Assembly: GCA_947589295.1 (NCBI GenBank)
Contig: CANQBZ010000010.1
Coordinates: 1-57,326 of the forward strand
Origin: an uncultured Akkermansia sp.
GTDB taxonomy: Bacteria; Verrucomicrobiota; Verrucomicrobiia; Verrucomicrobiales; Akkermansiaceae
Direction: 5' to 3'
Length of the DNA: 57,326 bases
Positions 15,310 through 23,817 of this stretch are shown here, piece by piece; within the stretch, counting starts at the first letter, position 1, and each line of letters opens with the position of its first letter. The position numbers and the translations under genes are program-made. The notes beneath the pieces were generated by a model. It did no database searches, was not told the origin of the DNA, and saw only the letters and a list, made by a program, of their open reading frames with translations.

Positions 15310-16251
15310 ATGAAAACCACACTCTCCGCCACCGTCCTGCTCATCGCGGGCGCCATCACCGCCGCTGCATCCCCCTCCGCCGCTGCCGCCGTGGGTCCCA
15401 TCACCCCCGGCCAACCCTTCACCATTGCCGGCTACACCTACGCTCCGGTCAACGCAGATCCCTCCACCCGTGCTACCCGCACCACCTACGTCACCCCCGG
15501 CCAGCCCCTCACCATCGCCGGCTACACCTACGCTCCGGTCAACACGCCCCCGCAGTCCCAGCCAACAACAAAACCCGCCCCTGCCCCACAGCCCGCTGCA
15601 TCTTGGTATGACACCTCGGACGCCCCATCCCCCTGGTCAGTAGAAATAGCCGGCAGCGCCAACTTCGCCACCCGCCCCATCATGCGTGCAGACTGGGAAG
15701 AAAACGCCCCCAAAGTCAACACCTACGGCGCAGACATCACCCTCTCGCGCACCCTCATCCAAGACCTCTCCGCCAACATCCGCCTCAGCTTCGCCAACGG
15801 TGAAGACTCCTTCACAGAAACAGACTACGGCACCTACTCCGAACACTACAAAGTCACAGACTTCGCCCTCATGCCCGGCCTGCGCTACACCTTCCAGCTC
15901 GCCCCCAGCTTCGCCATCTACCTCGGCGCCAACATCGGCATCCTCTCCCGCAGCCTCAAATGCAGAGAATTCTCCCCCTACTACTACTCCATCTCTCCCG
16001 ACGAACCACCCGTCTCCTCCTCCGACACCACCAAATGGCACGACTCCACCTTTGCCTTCGCCTACTGCGCTGAAATAGGCCTGCGTTGCAACATCACCCC
16101 GAGCCTCGCCCTCTTCGCCGCCTACCAAATCAGCGGCTCCTCCGCCCGCCCCAAACGCACCCCGCAAGACGACGAATGGGACACCGACACCTACACCTCC
16201 CCCCGCCAATACTACAACACCATCCGCGCTGGCCTCACCTACACCTTCTGA
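15310..16251 (+). CDS. outer-membrane beta-barrel protein
   Basis: This 313-aa protein has a signal peptide (MKTTLSATVLLIAGAITAAAS). An N-terminal Pro/Thr-rich region holds a near-perfect duplicated 17-residue motif (TPGQPFTIAGYTYAPVN, second copy with Leu for Phe). From about residue 115 it has alternating amphipathic strands ending in AGLTYTF, the terminal aromatic residue expected of Omp-type barrels. No enzyme motif is seen. A terminator follows at 16368. The last ~65 codons, downstream sequence and terminator are repeated at 17620-17981 and 19440-19803 around cargo genes. Confidence 0.8.
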   Translation: MKTTLSATVLLIAGAITAAASPSAAAAVGPITPGQPFTIAGYTYAPVNADPSTRATRTTYVTPGQPLTIAGYTYAPVNTPPQSQPTTKPAPAPQPAASWYDTSDAPSPWSVEIAGSANFATRPIMRADWEENAPKVNTYGADITLSRTLIQDLSANIRLSFANGEDSFTETDYGTYSEHYKVTDFALMPGLRYTFQLAPSFAIYLGANIGILSRSLKCREFSPYYYSISPDEPPVSSSDTTKWHDSTFAFAYCAEIGLRCNITPSLALFAAYQISGSSARPKRTPQDDEWDTDTYTSPRQYYNTIRAGLTYTF

Positions 16252-16367
16252 CCCGCCTCATGACACATAAAAATTTTCCCTCCCCTTTTGCGAGACCCTT
16301 ACAAATCTCCCTGAAATAACTCATTTCCAACCTATCCATCCTCTTTTCGTATTCCGGAATGTCCGGC

Positions 16368-16406
16368 AAACCGCCGCGTTGCACTGACAGCGCGGCGGTT
16401 TCTGTT
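16368..16406 (+). terminator. terminator of the barrel gene (D1)
   Basis: AACCGCCGCG, loop, CGCGGCGGTT, then TCTGTTT. Repeated at 17942 and 19764. Confidence 0.65.
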
Positions 16407-16470
16407 TACGACCCTGAGATGGTCTCTCGCCGGCCATCGGACTTCTGCCGCGACGACGGACTGACGGAGT

Positions 16471-16643
16471 AATTCGCAGGCACAGGCGACCCCGTCGCCA
16501 CCACCATCCAAGCCTCCGGCGTCTCCTAAGGCCTCGCCATGGAACTCGTCGACCACGAATCCGCCGCCGTCCACGCCGCCTACATCCGCCCCACCACCGA
16601 ACAGCTACGCACCGCCGCCGCCAAGCTCCCGCGCTTCTCCTAA
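16471..16643 (+). pseudogene. tyrosine recombinase C-terminal remnant (D1)
   Basis: The frame gives GDPVATTIQASGVS, an internal TAA, then GLAMELVDHESAAVHAAY, continuing IRPTTEQLRTAAAKLPRFS and stop. This is the end of a phage-type tyrosine integrase: a (G/D)HES histidine box and the Tyr nucleophile in AAYIRP. Everything upstream is missing. Compared with the D2 copy it has a stop codon and G-to-D in the histidine box, so it is more decayed. Confidence 0.6.
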
Positions 16644-16674
16644 AAACTACACAGAATCGTGTTTTTGAAAAAAC

Positions 16675-16703
16675 TTGACAACACTGTGACCATATGCTAC
16701 CCT
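16675..16703 (+). promoter_or_regulatory. cargo promoter, copy 1
   Basis: TTGACA, 17 bp, TACCCT with TGC before it (extended -10). The identical promoter stands before cargo 2 at 18249-18277. Confidence 0.65.
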
Positions 16704-16717
16704 TCAAATACGTGACC

Positions 16718-16969
16718 ATGACGCAGCAACCATCCACCAGCGAAAAAGCGTACCACGTGGATTATCCAAAGGTATTTCTGTACGGATTCTTCTCTGTACT
16801 CACCTTCGGAGCAGTTCCTTCCTACCTGCACCGCATGGCTCCGCCACGCGTCGCCATCCCTGACGTTGGCAACTACTCTTTCAGCTCCGGCGCTGTGGAG
16901 GACTTCGCGCAAATTGCTCAGGACATTGCTGATGCCACTCGCAAAGCCTGCAATTCCCATGAGGCATGA
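16718..16969 (+). CDS. cargo 1a: small membrane protein, unknown
   Basis: This 83-aa protein has one hydrophobic segment (VFLYGFFSVLTFGAVPSYL, about residues 19-37) and a soluble C-terminal helix. GTG 16712 (6 bp upstream, in frame) is 9 nt past the -10 and is an equally good start. The stop overlaps the next ATG by 4 bp (ATGA), so it is coupled to the DUF2335 gene. No family recognised. Confidence 0.65.
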   Translation: MTQQPSTSEKAYHVDYPKVFLYGFFSVLTFGAVPSYLHRMAPPRVAIPDVGNYSFSSGAVEDFAQIAQDIADATRKACNSHEA

Positions 16970-17472
16970 GCAAAAAGTCTAAAAAAGATACGCCTTACAT
17001 CCAGCCAAGCCCGCGCATAAATCCGAGCCCTGACTCTTCGCGTACCGTGGCCATGGCGGCCAAGCAGCAGCAGGCAGTTGGCAGCCTAGCCGTATTGCTC
17101 CAAATGGCGCAAAACTCCTCCGGTGCAGTACAGGCTCAAATCATGGATATGGCGCAAAAAGAGCAGAAACACCGCCATGAATTGACTGCCCAGAACGAAC
17201 AGCACATCTTTTCCCTGAATCAGGAAAAAATACAACTTGATTTCTCACTTGCCCAGCGCCAACAACAAAACATCTACCGCACCGATCGCCTCGGAAAAAT
17301 CTTCGCTTTCATCCTGTTTTCCTCTCTTGCCGGTGCCATCATTTACCTCGCATGCTCAGGCAAAGTCAAGGAACTAGGCATACTGCTCGGCAGCACTTTC
17401 GTATTAGGCGCCTTCGTCAAAGCCTTCGCGTGGGTCATGGGCGTCAACAACAGCTCCCACAAAGAGAATTAA
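16966..17472 (+). CDS. cargo 1b: DUF2335-like membrane protein
   Basis: This 168-aa protein has a long polar, Gln-rich alpha-helical half containing MDMAQKEQKHRHEL, and a C-terminal pair of membrane helices (IFAFILFSSLAGAIIYLAC and LGILLGSTFVLGAFV). The MAxxEQxHRHxL motif followed by two helices is the DUF2335 pattern. Such proteins are small, mobile and of unknown function. It is translationally coupled to the gene upstream. Its last codons (AGCTCCCACAAAGAG) also occur after cargo 2, marking the conserved right edge of the cargo slot. Confidence 0.7.
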   Translation: MSKKSKKDTPYIQPSPRINPSPDSSRTVAMAAKQQQAVGSLAVLLQMAQNSSGAVQAQIMDMAQKEQKHRHELTAQNEQHIFSLNQEKIQLDFSLAQRQQQNIYRTDRLGKIFAFILFSSLAGAIIYLACSGKVKELGILLGSTFVLGAFVKAFAWVMGVNNSSHKEN

Positions 17473-17619
17473 AGCCGGAGATCATCCCGCGCTTCTCCTA
17501 AAAAACGCCCCCGCAATGCAATTTTATTGCACTTCAACCCCATTTTTGCCCAAAAACCTGCGAAAATAATCATTTTTTTGCTCATCCCGCGCACAAACCG
17601 AGAAAAACTCTCATCTTGT

Positions 17620-17825
17620 GCACGCCTACTCCTTCTTCCCTCGCCTACTGCGCTGAAATAGGCCTGCGCTGCGACATCACCCCGCAGCTCGGCCTCTTCG
17701 CCGCCTACCAAATCAGCGGTTCCTCCGCCCGCCCCAAACGCGTCCTGCAAGACGAATGGGAAACCAACGCCTCCCCCCGCCAATACTACAACACCATCCG
17801 CGCTGGCCTCACCTACACCTTCTGA
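17620..17825 (+). pseudogene. beta-barrel gene 3' end, copy 2
   Basis: The last ~62 codons of the barrel gene are kept in frame (AYCAEIGLRCDITPQLGLFA ... YNTIRAGLTYTF). The C-terminus is therefore intact although no start or N-terminal part is present. It differs from the full gene by a few substitutions and an 8-codon deletion near DEWET. Confidence 0.75.
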
Positions 17826-17941
17826 CCCGCCTCATGACACATAAAAATTTTCCCTCCCCTTTTGCGAGACCCTTACAAATCTCCCTGAAATAACTCATTT
17901 CCAACCTATCCATCCTCTTTTCGTATTCCGGAATGTCCGGC

Positions 17942-17981
17942 AAACCGCCGCGTTGCACTGACAGCGCGGCGGTTTCTGTTT
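17942..17981 (+). terminator. terminator (D2 copy)
   Basis: Same stem and tail as 16368-16406. Confidence 0.65.
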
Positions 17982-18045
17982 ACGACCCTGAGATGGTCTC
18001 TCGCCGGCCATCGGACTTCTGCCGCGACGACAGACTGACGGAGTA

Positions 18046-18217
18046 ATTCGCAAGCATAGGCGACCCCGACGCCACCACCATCCAAGCCTCCGGCGTCTCC
18101 CAAGGCATGGCCATGGAACTCGTCGGCCACGAATCCGCCGCCGTCCACGCCGCTTACATCCGCCCCACCACCGAACAGCTGCGCACCGCCGCCGCCAAAC
18201 TCCCGCGCTTCTCCTAA
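18046..18217 (+). pseudogene. tyrosine recombinase C-terminal remnant (D2)
   Basis: Open copy of the remnant at 16471: GVSQGMAMELVGHESAAVHA, then AYIRPT and KLPRFS-stop. The canonical GHES histidine box and Tyr are retained, showing that the ancestral gene was a functional-looking integrase. Confidence 0.65.
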
Positions 18218-18248
18218 AAACTACACAGAATCGTGTTTTTGAAAAAAC

Positions 18249-18277
18249 TTGACAACACCGCTGCTGCGTGCTACCCT
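18249..18277 (+). promoter_or_regulatory. cargo promoter, copy 2
   Basis: TTGACA, 17 bp, TACCCT (extended -10), as at 16675-16703. Here the start codon is ~84 nt further on, so the mRNA would not be leaderless. Confidence 0.6.
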
Positions 18278-18360
18278 ACGGAGAGCGCCTGGGAAGGGAT
18301 GCTTCGCACCCCGCCGCTTCCTTCGAGAAGCAACCCCGGGCGCGAAGTTTTTACGTTACC

Positions 18361-19281
18361 ATGAGGCTGTTCTATTTGGATGAATCCGGAAATCCGGAAA
18401 TCAACGGCCCCTCCGGAAGCTACGTTCTGGCGGCCGTTGGACTCCCTATAGATCGCTGGACTACATGCGATAAGGCAATCAATCAGCTAAAAGCCTCTCA
18501 CTACCTCGGATCAACAGAAATCCATACTGCATGGATGCTGCGTTCCTATAACGAACAATTAGCCATACCGTCGTTTGACAAATTGGACATCACTCAACGC
18601 CGTGCGGCCGTCTTGCGCATCCGTGAGCAAAAAATTGAGCTATACAAAAAACATAAATCGCCTCAGGCTCTCAAAAGTCTTAAAAAAATCTACAAGAACA
18701 CGGATGCTTACATTCACCTCACATTTGAGGAAAGAAAACGCTTCATTAACGAATTAGCTACTAAAATTAAAAGCTGGACATTCCTCCGCCTGTTCGGAGA
18801 AGTGATAGACAAAAATAACTATCATCCGCCAAAGCCGAGCATCACCCCGCAAGCTCAAGCCTTTGAACGCATCGTTTCGAGAATAGAAAAATACCTTTCA
18901 CATATCTCATTGGAGACAAAAGAATACGGTCTGCTTATTCACGATGAATGCGAATCAGTTGCTGCTGCGCACGTGAGCAAAATGAAGCAATATCACATCC
19001 GGGGAACTTTTAGATCCCGCGTAGATCACATCATAGAAACACCCCTCTTTGTGAGTAGCTCTCATACCAACATGGTGCAAATAGCGGATTTGTGCGCATA
19101 CATCCTGCGCAGATACTACGACTCAGGGGATCAACCATTGTACGACACCATTAAAACAAGAATTGACAAATTGGGCCCCGAAATCGTAGGACTAAATCAC
19201 TACACAAACAACAAAGCTTGCACGTGTGAAATATGCCGCAAAAAGCGGCTTAAACGTACCTCATCCTACCGACTCTCCTAA
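18361..19281 (+). CDS. cargo 2: DUF3800 protein
   Basis: This 306-aa protein has the DUF3800 signature: an N-terminal FYLDESGNPE acidic motif and a C-terminal MVQIADLCAYILRRYY motif, with internal acidic HDECES. The fold is thought to be RNase H-like with metal-binding acidic residues, and members are common in phages and defence islands. The C-terminus adds a CTCEIC cluster and a basic tail. Base composition is more AT-rich than the flanks, suggesting transfer. It sits in the slot that cargo 1 occupies in the preceding repeat. Confidence 0.85.
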   Translation: MRLFYLDESGNPEINGPSGSYVLAAVGLPIDRWTTCDKAINQLKASHYLGSTEIHTAWMLRSYNEQLAIPSFDKLDITQRRAAVLRIREQKIELYKKHKSPQALKSLKKIYKNTDAYIHLTFEERKRFINELATKIKSWTFLRLFGEVIDKNNYHPPKPSITPQAQAFERIVSRIEKYLSHISLETKEYGLLIHDECESVAAAHVSKMKQYHIRGTFRSRVDHIIETPLFVSSSHTNMVQIADLCAYILRRYYDSGDQPLYDTIKTRIDKLGPEIVGLNHYTNNKACTCEICRKKRLKRTSSYRLS

Positions 19282-19439
19282 GCTCCCACAAAGAGCAGTA
19301 AAGCCCGGGCTCATCACAGGCTGATCCAGTCCGAAATGCAATTTTCTTGCACTTCAACCCCCATTTTTGCCCAAAAACCTGCGAAAATAATCATTTTTCC
19401 TGCTTATCTCACGCACAAACCGAGAAAAACTCTCATCTT

Positions 19440-19647
19440 GTGCACGCCTACTCCTTCTTCCTTCGCCTACTGCGCTGAAATAGGCCTGCGCTGCGACATC
19501 ACCCCGCAGCTCGGCCTCTTCGCCGCCTTCCAAATCAGCGGTTCCTCCGCCCGCCCCAAACGCGTCCTGCAAGACGAATGGGAAACCAACGCCTCCCCCC
19601 GCCAATACTACAACACCATCCGCGCTGGCCTCACCTACACCTTCTGA
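19440..19647 (+). pseudogene. beta-barrel gene 3' end, copy 3
   Basis: In-frame last ~62 codons ending AGLTYTF, almost identical to copy 2 at 17620-17825. The shared differences from the full gene show that copies 2 and 3 are closest relatives. Confidence 0.75.
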
Positions 19648-19763
19648 CCCGCCTCATGACACATAAAAATTTTCCCTCCCCTTTTGCGAGACCCTTACAA
19701 ATCTCCCTGAAATAACTCATTTCCAACCTATCCATCCTCTTTTCGTATTCCGGAATGTCCGGC

Positions 19764-19803
19764 AAACCGCCGCGTTGCACTGACAGCGCGGCGGTTTCTG
19801 TTT
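19764..19803 (+). terminator. terminator (D3 copy)
   Basis: Same stem and tail as 16368-16406. Confidence 0.65.
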
Positions 19804-20013
19804 ACGACCCTGAGATGGTCTCTCGCCGGCCATCGGACTTCTGCCGCGACGACACAGACTGACGGAGTAATTCGCAGGCATAGGCGACCCCGACGCCACC
19901 ATGCGGGCGGGGAGTATGGGCGCCCACCCGGAAATAGCGCGGCTCAGTACCCTGCAGCAAAACTGAGATTTGTTTGAACAGATAGCTTGCGCGCTTTGTC
20001 ATACCCGACAAGT

Positions 20014-20859
20014 ATGAAAATCCATCCATTTTTCTATTCGATGATCGTGCTTCCTGCTGTTACAACCGCTTGGGCGGATATCGGCATGGGGCGTCCCTCG
20101 CCCTCCGTGGTCAATTTGCCGCGCCAGGGCGTGTACCACAGCGACCTGCTCGCGTCCAATGCAGTGCATGCCGTCTTCAAGGGGCTGCGCACCATCCCTG
20201 TGGTGAACTTGGCCCTGCCTACCGATGCCACAGAAGAGGTTGCCGTTTTTGAGGTGAAGCAAAATCTGGCCCACAGACGCTACGACCGCATGGGCGATGG
20301 CGCACTGAATCCGGGGAAGCTTTTCCCCGTGTCGCTGGCAGCCGATGTGCCGGGGCAAGATGCCGACGTGGGTCGCCAAATCCGCGAGATGAAGCCAGGA
20401 GATGAGGCCCTGCTCAACATTGACCACATCTACCTCTTCCGCGATGAGGGCAATGAGAATGTGCGCGCCGTCACTCGGTTTGCGAAGATGCAGCCGAAGC
20501 AACCGGCCGTCCAAAGCGCGCCCGGGCAGCCTGACGCCCCGGCAGCGGCCCCCGCCCCAAGTGAAAAGCCTGAGCCGGACGCGGCAGCTGCCGCTCACCC
20601 TGCGGAGGAGCAGCCGGCCCCGCTCACCCCGGAGCCTGAGTCTTCGAACTTCGCGCGCAGCGTTGAGTCCAGCGTCTCCATTCTTCCCGACGGAAAGGGC
20701 GGTATGCGCCGCACCAAGGTGGAAATCATCCGCACGTGGACTCCTGGCTCCGATCAGGAAAAAGTCCGCAAGTTCATCAATGACGTGGAGGTCGATCCTA
20801 AGACCGACCAACCTCTCCAACAGACGGCTCCTTCAGCTCCTGCGCCCCCCGCAGCCTGA
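20014..20859 (+). CDS. exported protein, DVPGQD family, with Pro/Ala linker
   Basis: This 281-aa protein has a signal peptide (MKIHPFFYSMIVLPAVTTAWA). The N-terminal domain contains DLLASN and later DVPGQDADVGRQIREMKPGD, IDHIYLF and VRAVTRF. The same blocks in the same order occur in the exported protein at 43883-44332, so the two are paralogues of an unnamed family. A Pro/Ala-rich linker (about 160-215) leads to a C-terminal module with KVEIIRTWTPG. Start 20014 is chosen because it gives the signal peptide directly. Function unknown; probably periplasmic. Confidence 0.7.
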   Translation: MKIHPFFYSMIVLPAVTTAWADIGMGRPSPSVVNLPRQGVYHSDLLASNAVHAVFKGLRTIPVVNLALPTDATEEVAVFEVKQNLAHRRYDRMGDGALNPGKLFPVSLAADVPGQDADVGRQIREMKPGDEALLNIDHIYLFRDEGNENVRAVTRFAKMQPKQPAVQSAPGQPDAPAAAPAPSEKPEPDAAAAAHPAEEQPAPLTPEPESSNFARSVESSVSILPDGKGGMRRTKVEIIRTWTPGSDQEKVRKFINDVEVDPKTDQPLQQTAPSAPAPPAA

Positions 20860-20915
20860 AAAGCCGCCGGCGCCCTCAACTCCCTGCGCGCCTACGCTCA
20901 TGGCGCAATGTATGC

Positions 20916-20944
20916 TTGACTTTCTGTGGGCAAACGCGTAGGGT
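20916..20944 (+). promoter_or_regulatory. promoter of gene 20959
   Basis: TTGACT, 17 bp, TAGGGT. ATG lies 15 nt past the -10. Confidence 0.5.
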
Positions 20945-20958
20945 GGGGGTGCAAGCGT

Positions 20959-21429
20959 ATGACGGCAGAGAATACATCCGATAAGACCAGGCAGCCGAAC
21001 CTGTTGGCGCAGGTGCGGCGGCATCTCGTGAACCGCGGTGAGGAATATCAATGGGTGACCATGGGGCCTGAGAAGATCGGCTTGGCCTACCTCCCGCTGG
21101 ATGTGACGGGATTGCCCTGCACTTTCATGTTCACCGAACTGCATGAACCGTGCAGTCTCGTGTTTGATGCACATTTCGCCTCGCGTATCGCGCAGGCGGA
21201 CATCCAGGAGCTCTCGGAGCTGCTGCTCACCATCAACGCGAATCTGCCGGAGGGGCAGCTGTTGCTAGACCGCGATGGGGGGTACGTATATTACCGCCTC
21301 AAGTTTGTGGTAGATGACTTTGGGATGAACGAGGACGAGGTGCTCAACAAAATCCGCCACATGGAAGAAATGGGCGTGAAGATGAGCCTCACGTATTCCG
21401 AAATCATCACCCAGGAGTTTTCCAATTAA
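20959..21429 (+). CDS. YbjN-like domain protein
   Basis: This 156-aa cytoplasmic protein has the alternating strand/helix layout of YbjN-type sensory-transduction/secretion-chaperone-like domains: LPEGQLLLDRDGGYVYYRLK, then FVVDDFG and a C-terminal helix. It is predicted to be a single alpha/beta domain. Start 20959 follows a promoter. fabI begins 31 bp after its stop and may be co-transcribed. Exact function unknown. Confidence 0.55.
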   Translation: MTAENTSDKTRQPNLLAQVRRHLVNRGEEYQWVTMGPEKIGLAYLPLDVTGLPCTFMFTELHEPCSLVFDAHFASRIAQADIQELSELLLTINANLPEGQLLLDRDGGYVYYRLKFVVDDFGMNEDEVLNKIRHMEEMGVKMSLTYSEIITQEFSN

Positions 21430-21460
21430 CCCCGCACTCACATCGAACCAACTCACAACT

Positions 21461-22255
21461 ATGTCACTCGATCAACCATTACAAGGCAAGGTAGGCGTGG
21501 TCACGGGCGTGGCCAACAAGCGCAGCATTGCATTCGGCATCGCCAAAGCCTGGCATGAAGCCGGCGCCAAACTCATCTTCAACTACCAGGGCGAACGCCT
21601 CAAGGAGGGTGTCATCAAGCTCGTGCACGAGACCTTCGGCGAAGACACTCCCATCTGTGACTTGGATGTCACCAGCGATGACTCGATCGCCCATTTCTTC
21701 GACTTCGTGAAGCAGCACACCGACCACGTGGATATGATGCTGCACGCCATCGCCTTTGCACCCAAGGCCCCCGGCGCACTGGAAGGGCATTTCTCCGACA
21801 TCCCGCGCGATGCTTTCAACTTGTCACTGCAAGTATCGGCATACTCGCTCATCGCCCTTTCGCGCGCGGTTGCCCCGCTCATGGTCAATGGCGGTTCCAT
21901 TTTAGCCATGACCTACTACGCCAGCCAGAAGGTCGTGCCTAACTACAACTTGATGGCTGTTTCCAAGGCTGCTCTTGAAACCTGCGGCAAGTATCTGGCC
22001 TTCGACTTGGGACGCCGTGAGCAACCCATCCGCGTGAACTGCATCTCCGCCGGCCCGGTGCAAACGCTGGCTGCCCGCGGGGTTTCGGGCTTCACCGGCA
22101 TGTTCAAGGTGTACGAAGAGAAGAGCCCGCTGCAGCGCTCCTGCACCTTGGAAGAGCTCGGCGCTACCGCTACGTTCTTAGCCAGTGACGGGGCGGCGAG
22201 TATTACCGGTCAAGTCATCTACGTGGATGGCGGCTACGAAATTGTGGGCATGTAA
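21461..22255 (+). CDS. fabI: enoyl-[acyl-carrier-protein] reductase (NADH)
   Basis: This 264-aa short-chain dehydrogenase-fold enzyme reduces trans-2-enoyl-ACP in the last step of fatty-acid elongation. FabI features: VVTGVANKRSIAFGIA at the nucleotide site, HAIAFAPK, and the catalytic Tyr and Lys of FabI in YNLMAVSKAALE, with TYYAS preceding. SAGPVQTLAARG and the C-terminal VDGGYEIVGM are typical. Its length is normal. It follows the YbjN-like gene with a 31-bp gap. Confidence 0.93.
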   Translation: MSLDQPLQGKVGVVTGVANKRSIAFGIAKAWHEAGAKLIFNYQGERLKEGVIKLVHETFGEDTPICDLDVTSDDSIAHFFDFVKQHTDHVDMMLHAIAFAPKAPGALEGHFSDIPRDAFNLSLQVSAYSLIALSRAVAPLMVNGGSILAMTYYASQKVVPNYNLMAVSKAALETCGKYLAFDLGRREQPIRVNCISAGPVQTLAARGVSGFTGMFKVYEEKSPLQRSCTLEELGATATFLASDGAASITGQVIYVDGGYEIVGM

Positions 22256-22305
22256 GCGTCTGAGTCAGCCCCATTCTCCCAACTCTCCACTCCGAACGTA
22301 CCCTC

Positions 22306-23814
22306 ATGAGACGTCTTTTCCTGCTTTTCGCGGCTTGCATGGTCGGCATGGTCCGTGCAGAATTCACTGTAGACCCCATCTTTCAATCTCACATGGTCCT
22401 CCAGCAGGGCAAGCCGGTGCCGGTGAGCGGCTCGTGCACGAGCTCTTCGCCCGTTGTGGTGACATTCGGCGATATTGAAGTGAAGGGCGCCGTGAAGAAG
22501 AAGAAATGGAGAGCTGTTTTGCCCCCCATGAAAGCGGACGCCGTAGGGAAAACCCTCACCGTGACCCAAGGAAAGGAGAAGGTGCAGCTAGACGATGTAT
22601 TGGTGGGCGAGGTCTGGGTCGCCTCCGGTCAGAGCAACATGCTTTGGCAGATCAAAGAAACCGGCGATAACGACGCCCTCAGGCAGCCTGCCATTCCCGG
22701 CTTCCACTTCTACCACGCCCAACCGCAAGTGCACACCAAGCAAGGGGCGTACAATGATGAGCTGCTTGCCCGCGTGCGAGAAAACCGCATGTATGAGGGT
22801 TCATGGTACGAGGGCTGCGCGGGAGACTGCCCGACCATGAGCGCCGTGGGTTGGTACTTTGGTCGCAAACTGCACGAGCTGCTCGATGTGCCCGTGGGTG
22901 TAATTCATGTGAGTTTGGGCGGATCGGGGATGATAGCGTGGATGCCTACTTCAGTCGTCAAAAAGAAGTACAAGGAGAGCCTGAGCTCGAACTGGCTGAA
23001 TTGCAAGTATATGACCCAATGGGTGCGCACGCGTGCCAAAGAAAATCTTGCGCGTGATCTCTCAGCCCCGCACCCCTACAAACCCACCTGCCTCTTCGAG
23101 AACGGTATCCGCCCTTGGCTTGATTTCCCCATTGCCGGAGTCATTTGGTACCAGGGAGAATCGGATGCGGAACTTCAGGACCAGCGACAGAATGAAGACC
23201 TGCTCAAGAGCCTCATCACCGGCTGGCGCACTGAATTTAAACAGCCAGAGTTGCCCTTCATCATGGTGCAGCTGCCGCGCATTAAGGATGATAAGGACGG
23301 CCTGCGCGCTTACTGGCCCGAGTTCCGCGAGGTGCAAGACCGCGTCTCCAAGACCCTCCCAAACGTGTACGATGTCACGACGGTCGATCTCGGCACCACG
23401 AATACCAATGTTCACCCGCCGCGCAAGCTGGAAGTGGGGGAACGTCTGGCGGCCACTGCAGCGGCCTGTGTGTATGACAAAAAGGACGTACCCTACTCGG
23501 GACCGGTGGCAAAACGCGTTTCACTGAGCGAGGAAGGCGTTGTCGTGGAGTTTGGGCATGCGAAAGGACTCAAGAGCGCAGATGGCAAACCTGTCGCGCA
23601 CTTTGAGCTTTCATCGGACGGCAAGAAGTTTTACCCGGCCAACGCTGAAATACGGGATGGGAAGTTGCTTCTCACGGCGGCCGGGCTGCGGCAGGCGCCT
23701 GAGGTGGTGCGCTACGCATGGAGCACCTTCCTCACCCCAAATCTGGTGAACGAGGACAATTTGCCTGCAGTTCCCTTCACTCTGCGCTTGGAAAGCAAGA
23801 AGAAGAAGAAATAG
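22306..23814 (+). CDS. sialate O-acetylesterase-like SGNH hydrolase
   Basis: This 502-aa exported protein has a signal peptide (MRRLFLLFAACMVGMVRA). Domain order matches the SASA/DUF303 family: an N-terminal beta domain (FQSHMVLQQGKPVPVSG), then an SGNH hydrolase core with GEVWVASGQSNM (nucleophile Ser), PIAGVIWYQGESDA and the final NVHPPRK His region. A C-terminal beta-sandwich follows. Such enzymes remove O-acetyl groups from sialic acids or other glycans, fitting a mucin-degrading lifestyle. Confidence 0.88.
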   Translation: MRRLFLLFAACMVGMVRAEFTVDPIFQSHMVLQQGKPVPVSGSCTSSSPVVVTFGDIEVKGAVKKKKWRAVLPPMKADAVGKTLTVTQGKEKVQLDDVLVGEVWVASGQSNMLWQIKETGDNDALRQPAIPGFHFYHAQPQVHTKQGAYNDELLARVRENRMYEGSWYEGCAGDCPTMSAVGWYFGRKLHELLDVPVGVIHVSLGGSGMIAWMPTSVVKKKYKESLSSNWLNCKYMTQWVRTRAKENLARDLSAPHPYKPTCLFENGIRPWLDFPIAGVIWYQGESDAELQDQRQNEDLLKSLITGWRTEFKQPELPFIMVQLPRIKDDKDGLRAYWPEFREVQDRVSKTLPNVYDVTTVDLGTTNTNVHPPRKLEVGERLAATAAACVYDKKDVPYSGPVAKRVSLSEEGVVVEFGHAKGLKSADGKPVAHFELSSDGKKFYPANAEIRDGKLLLTAAGLRQAPEVVRYAWSTFLTPNLVNEDNLPAVPFTLRLESKKKKK

Positions 23815-23817
23815 AAC

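Larger units (their letters stand above)
16040..16703 (+). repeat. scaffold repeat D1 (barrel 3' end to cargo promoter)
   Basis: This is the first of three copies containing, in order: barrel gene 3' end, terminator, remnant of a tyrosine recombinase 3' end, and the promoter TTGACAACAC...TGCTACCCT. Copies D2 and D3 follow downstream; D3 stops before the promoter. Confidence 0.75.
17516..18277 (+). repeat. scaffold repeat D2
   Basis: This is the most complete copy: a TGCAATTTTATTGCA hairpin, ~100 bp of AT-rich leader, barrel 3' end, terminator, recombinase remnant and cargo promoter. Just before it, 17487-17503 again reads the recombinase ending PRFS-stop. Confidence 0.75.
19335..19901 (+). 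repeat. scaffold repeat D3 (right-truncated)
   Basis: It repeats D2 from the TGCAAT hairpin to just inside the recombinase remnant (GACCCCGACGCCACC) and then breaks off. No cargo promoter follows. Confidence 0.75.

Noticed and set aside
16321..16737. Minus-strand Arg-rich frame over the recombinase remnant.
   Set aside because: Its composition is the typical antisense of a GC-rich gene; the plus-strand frame shows integrase motifs.
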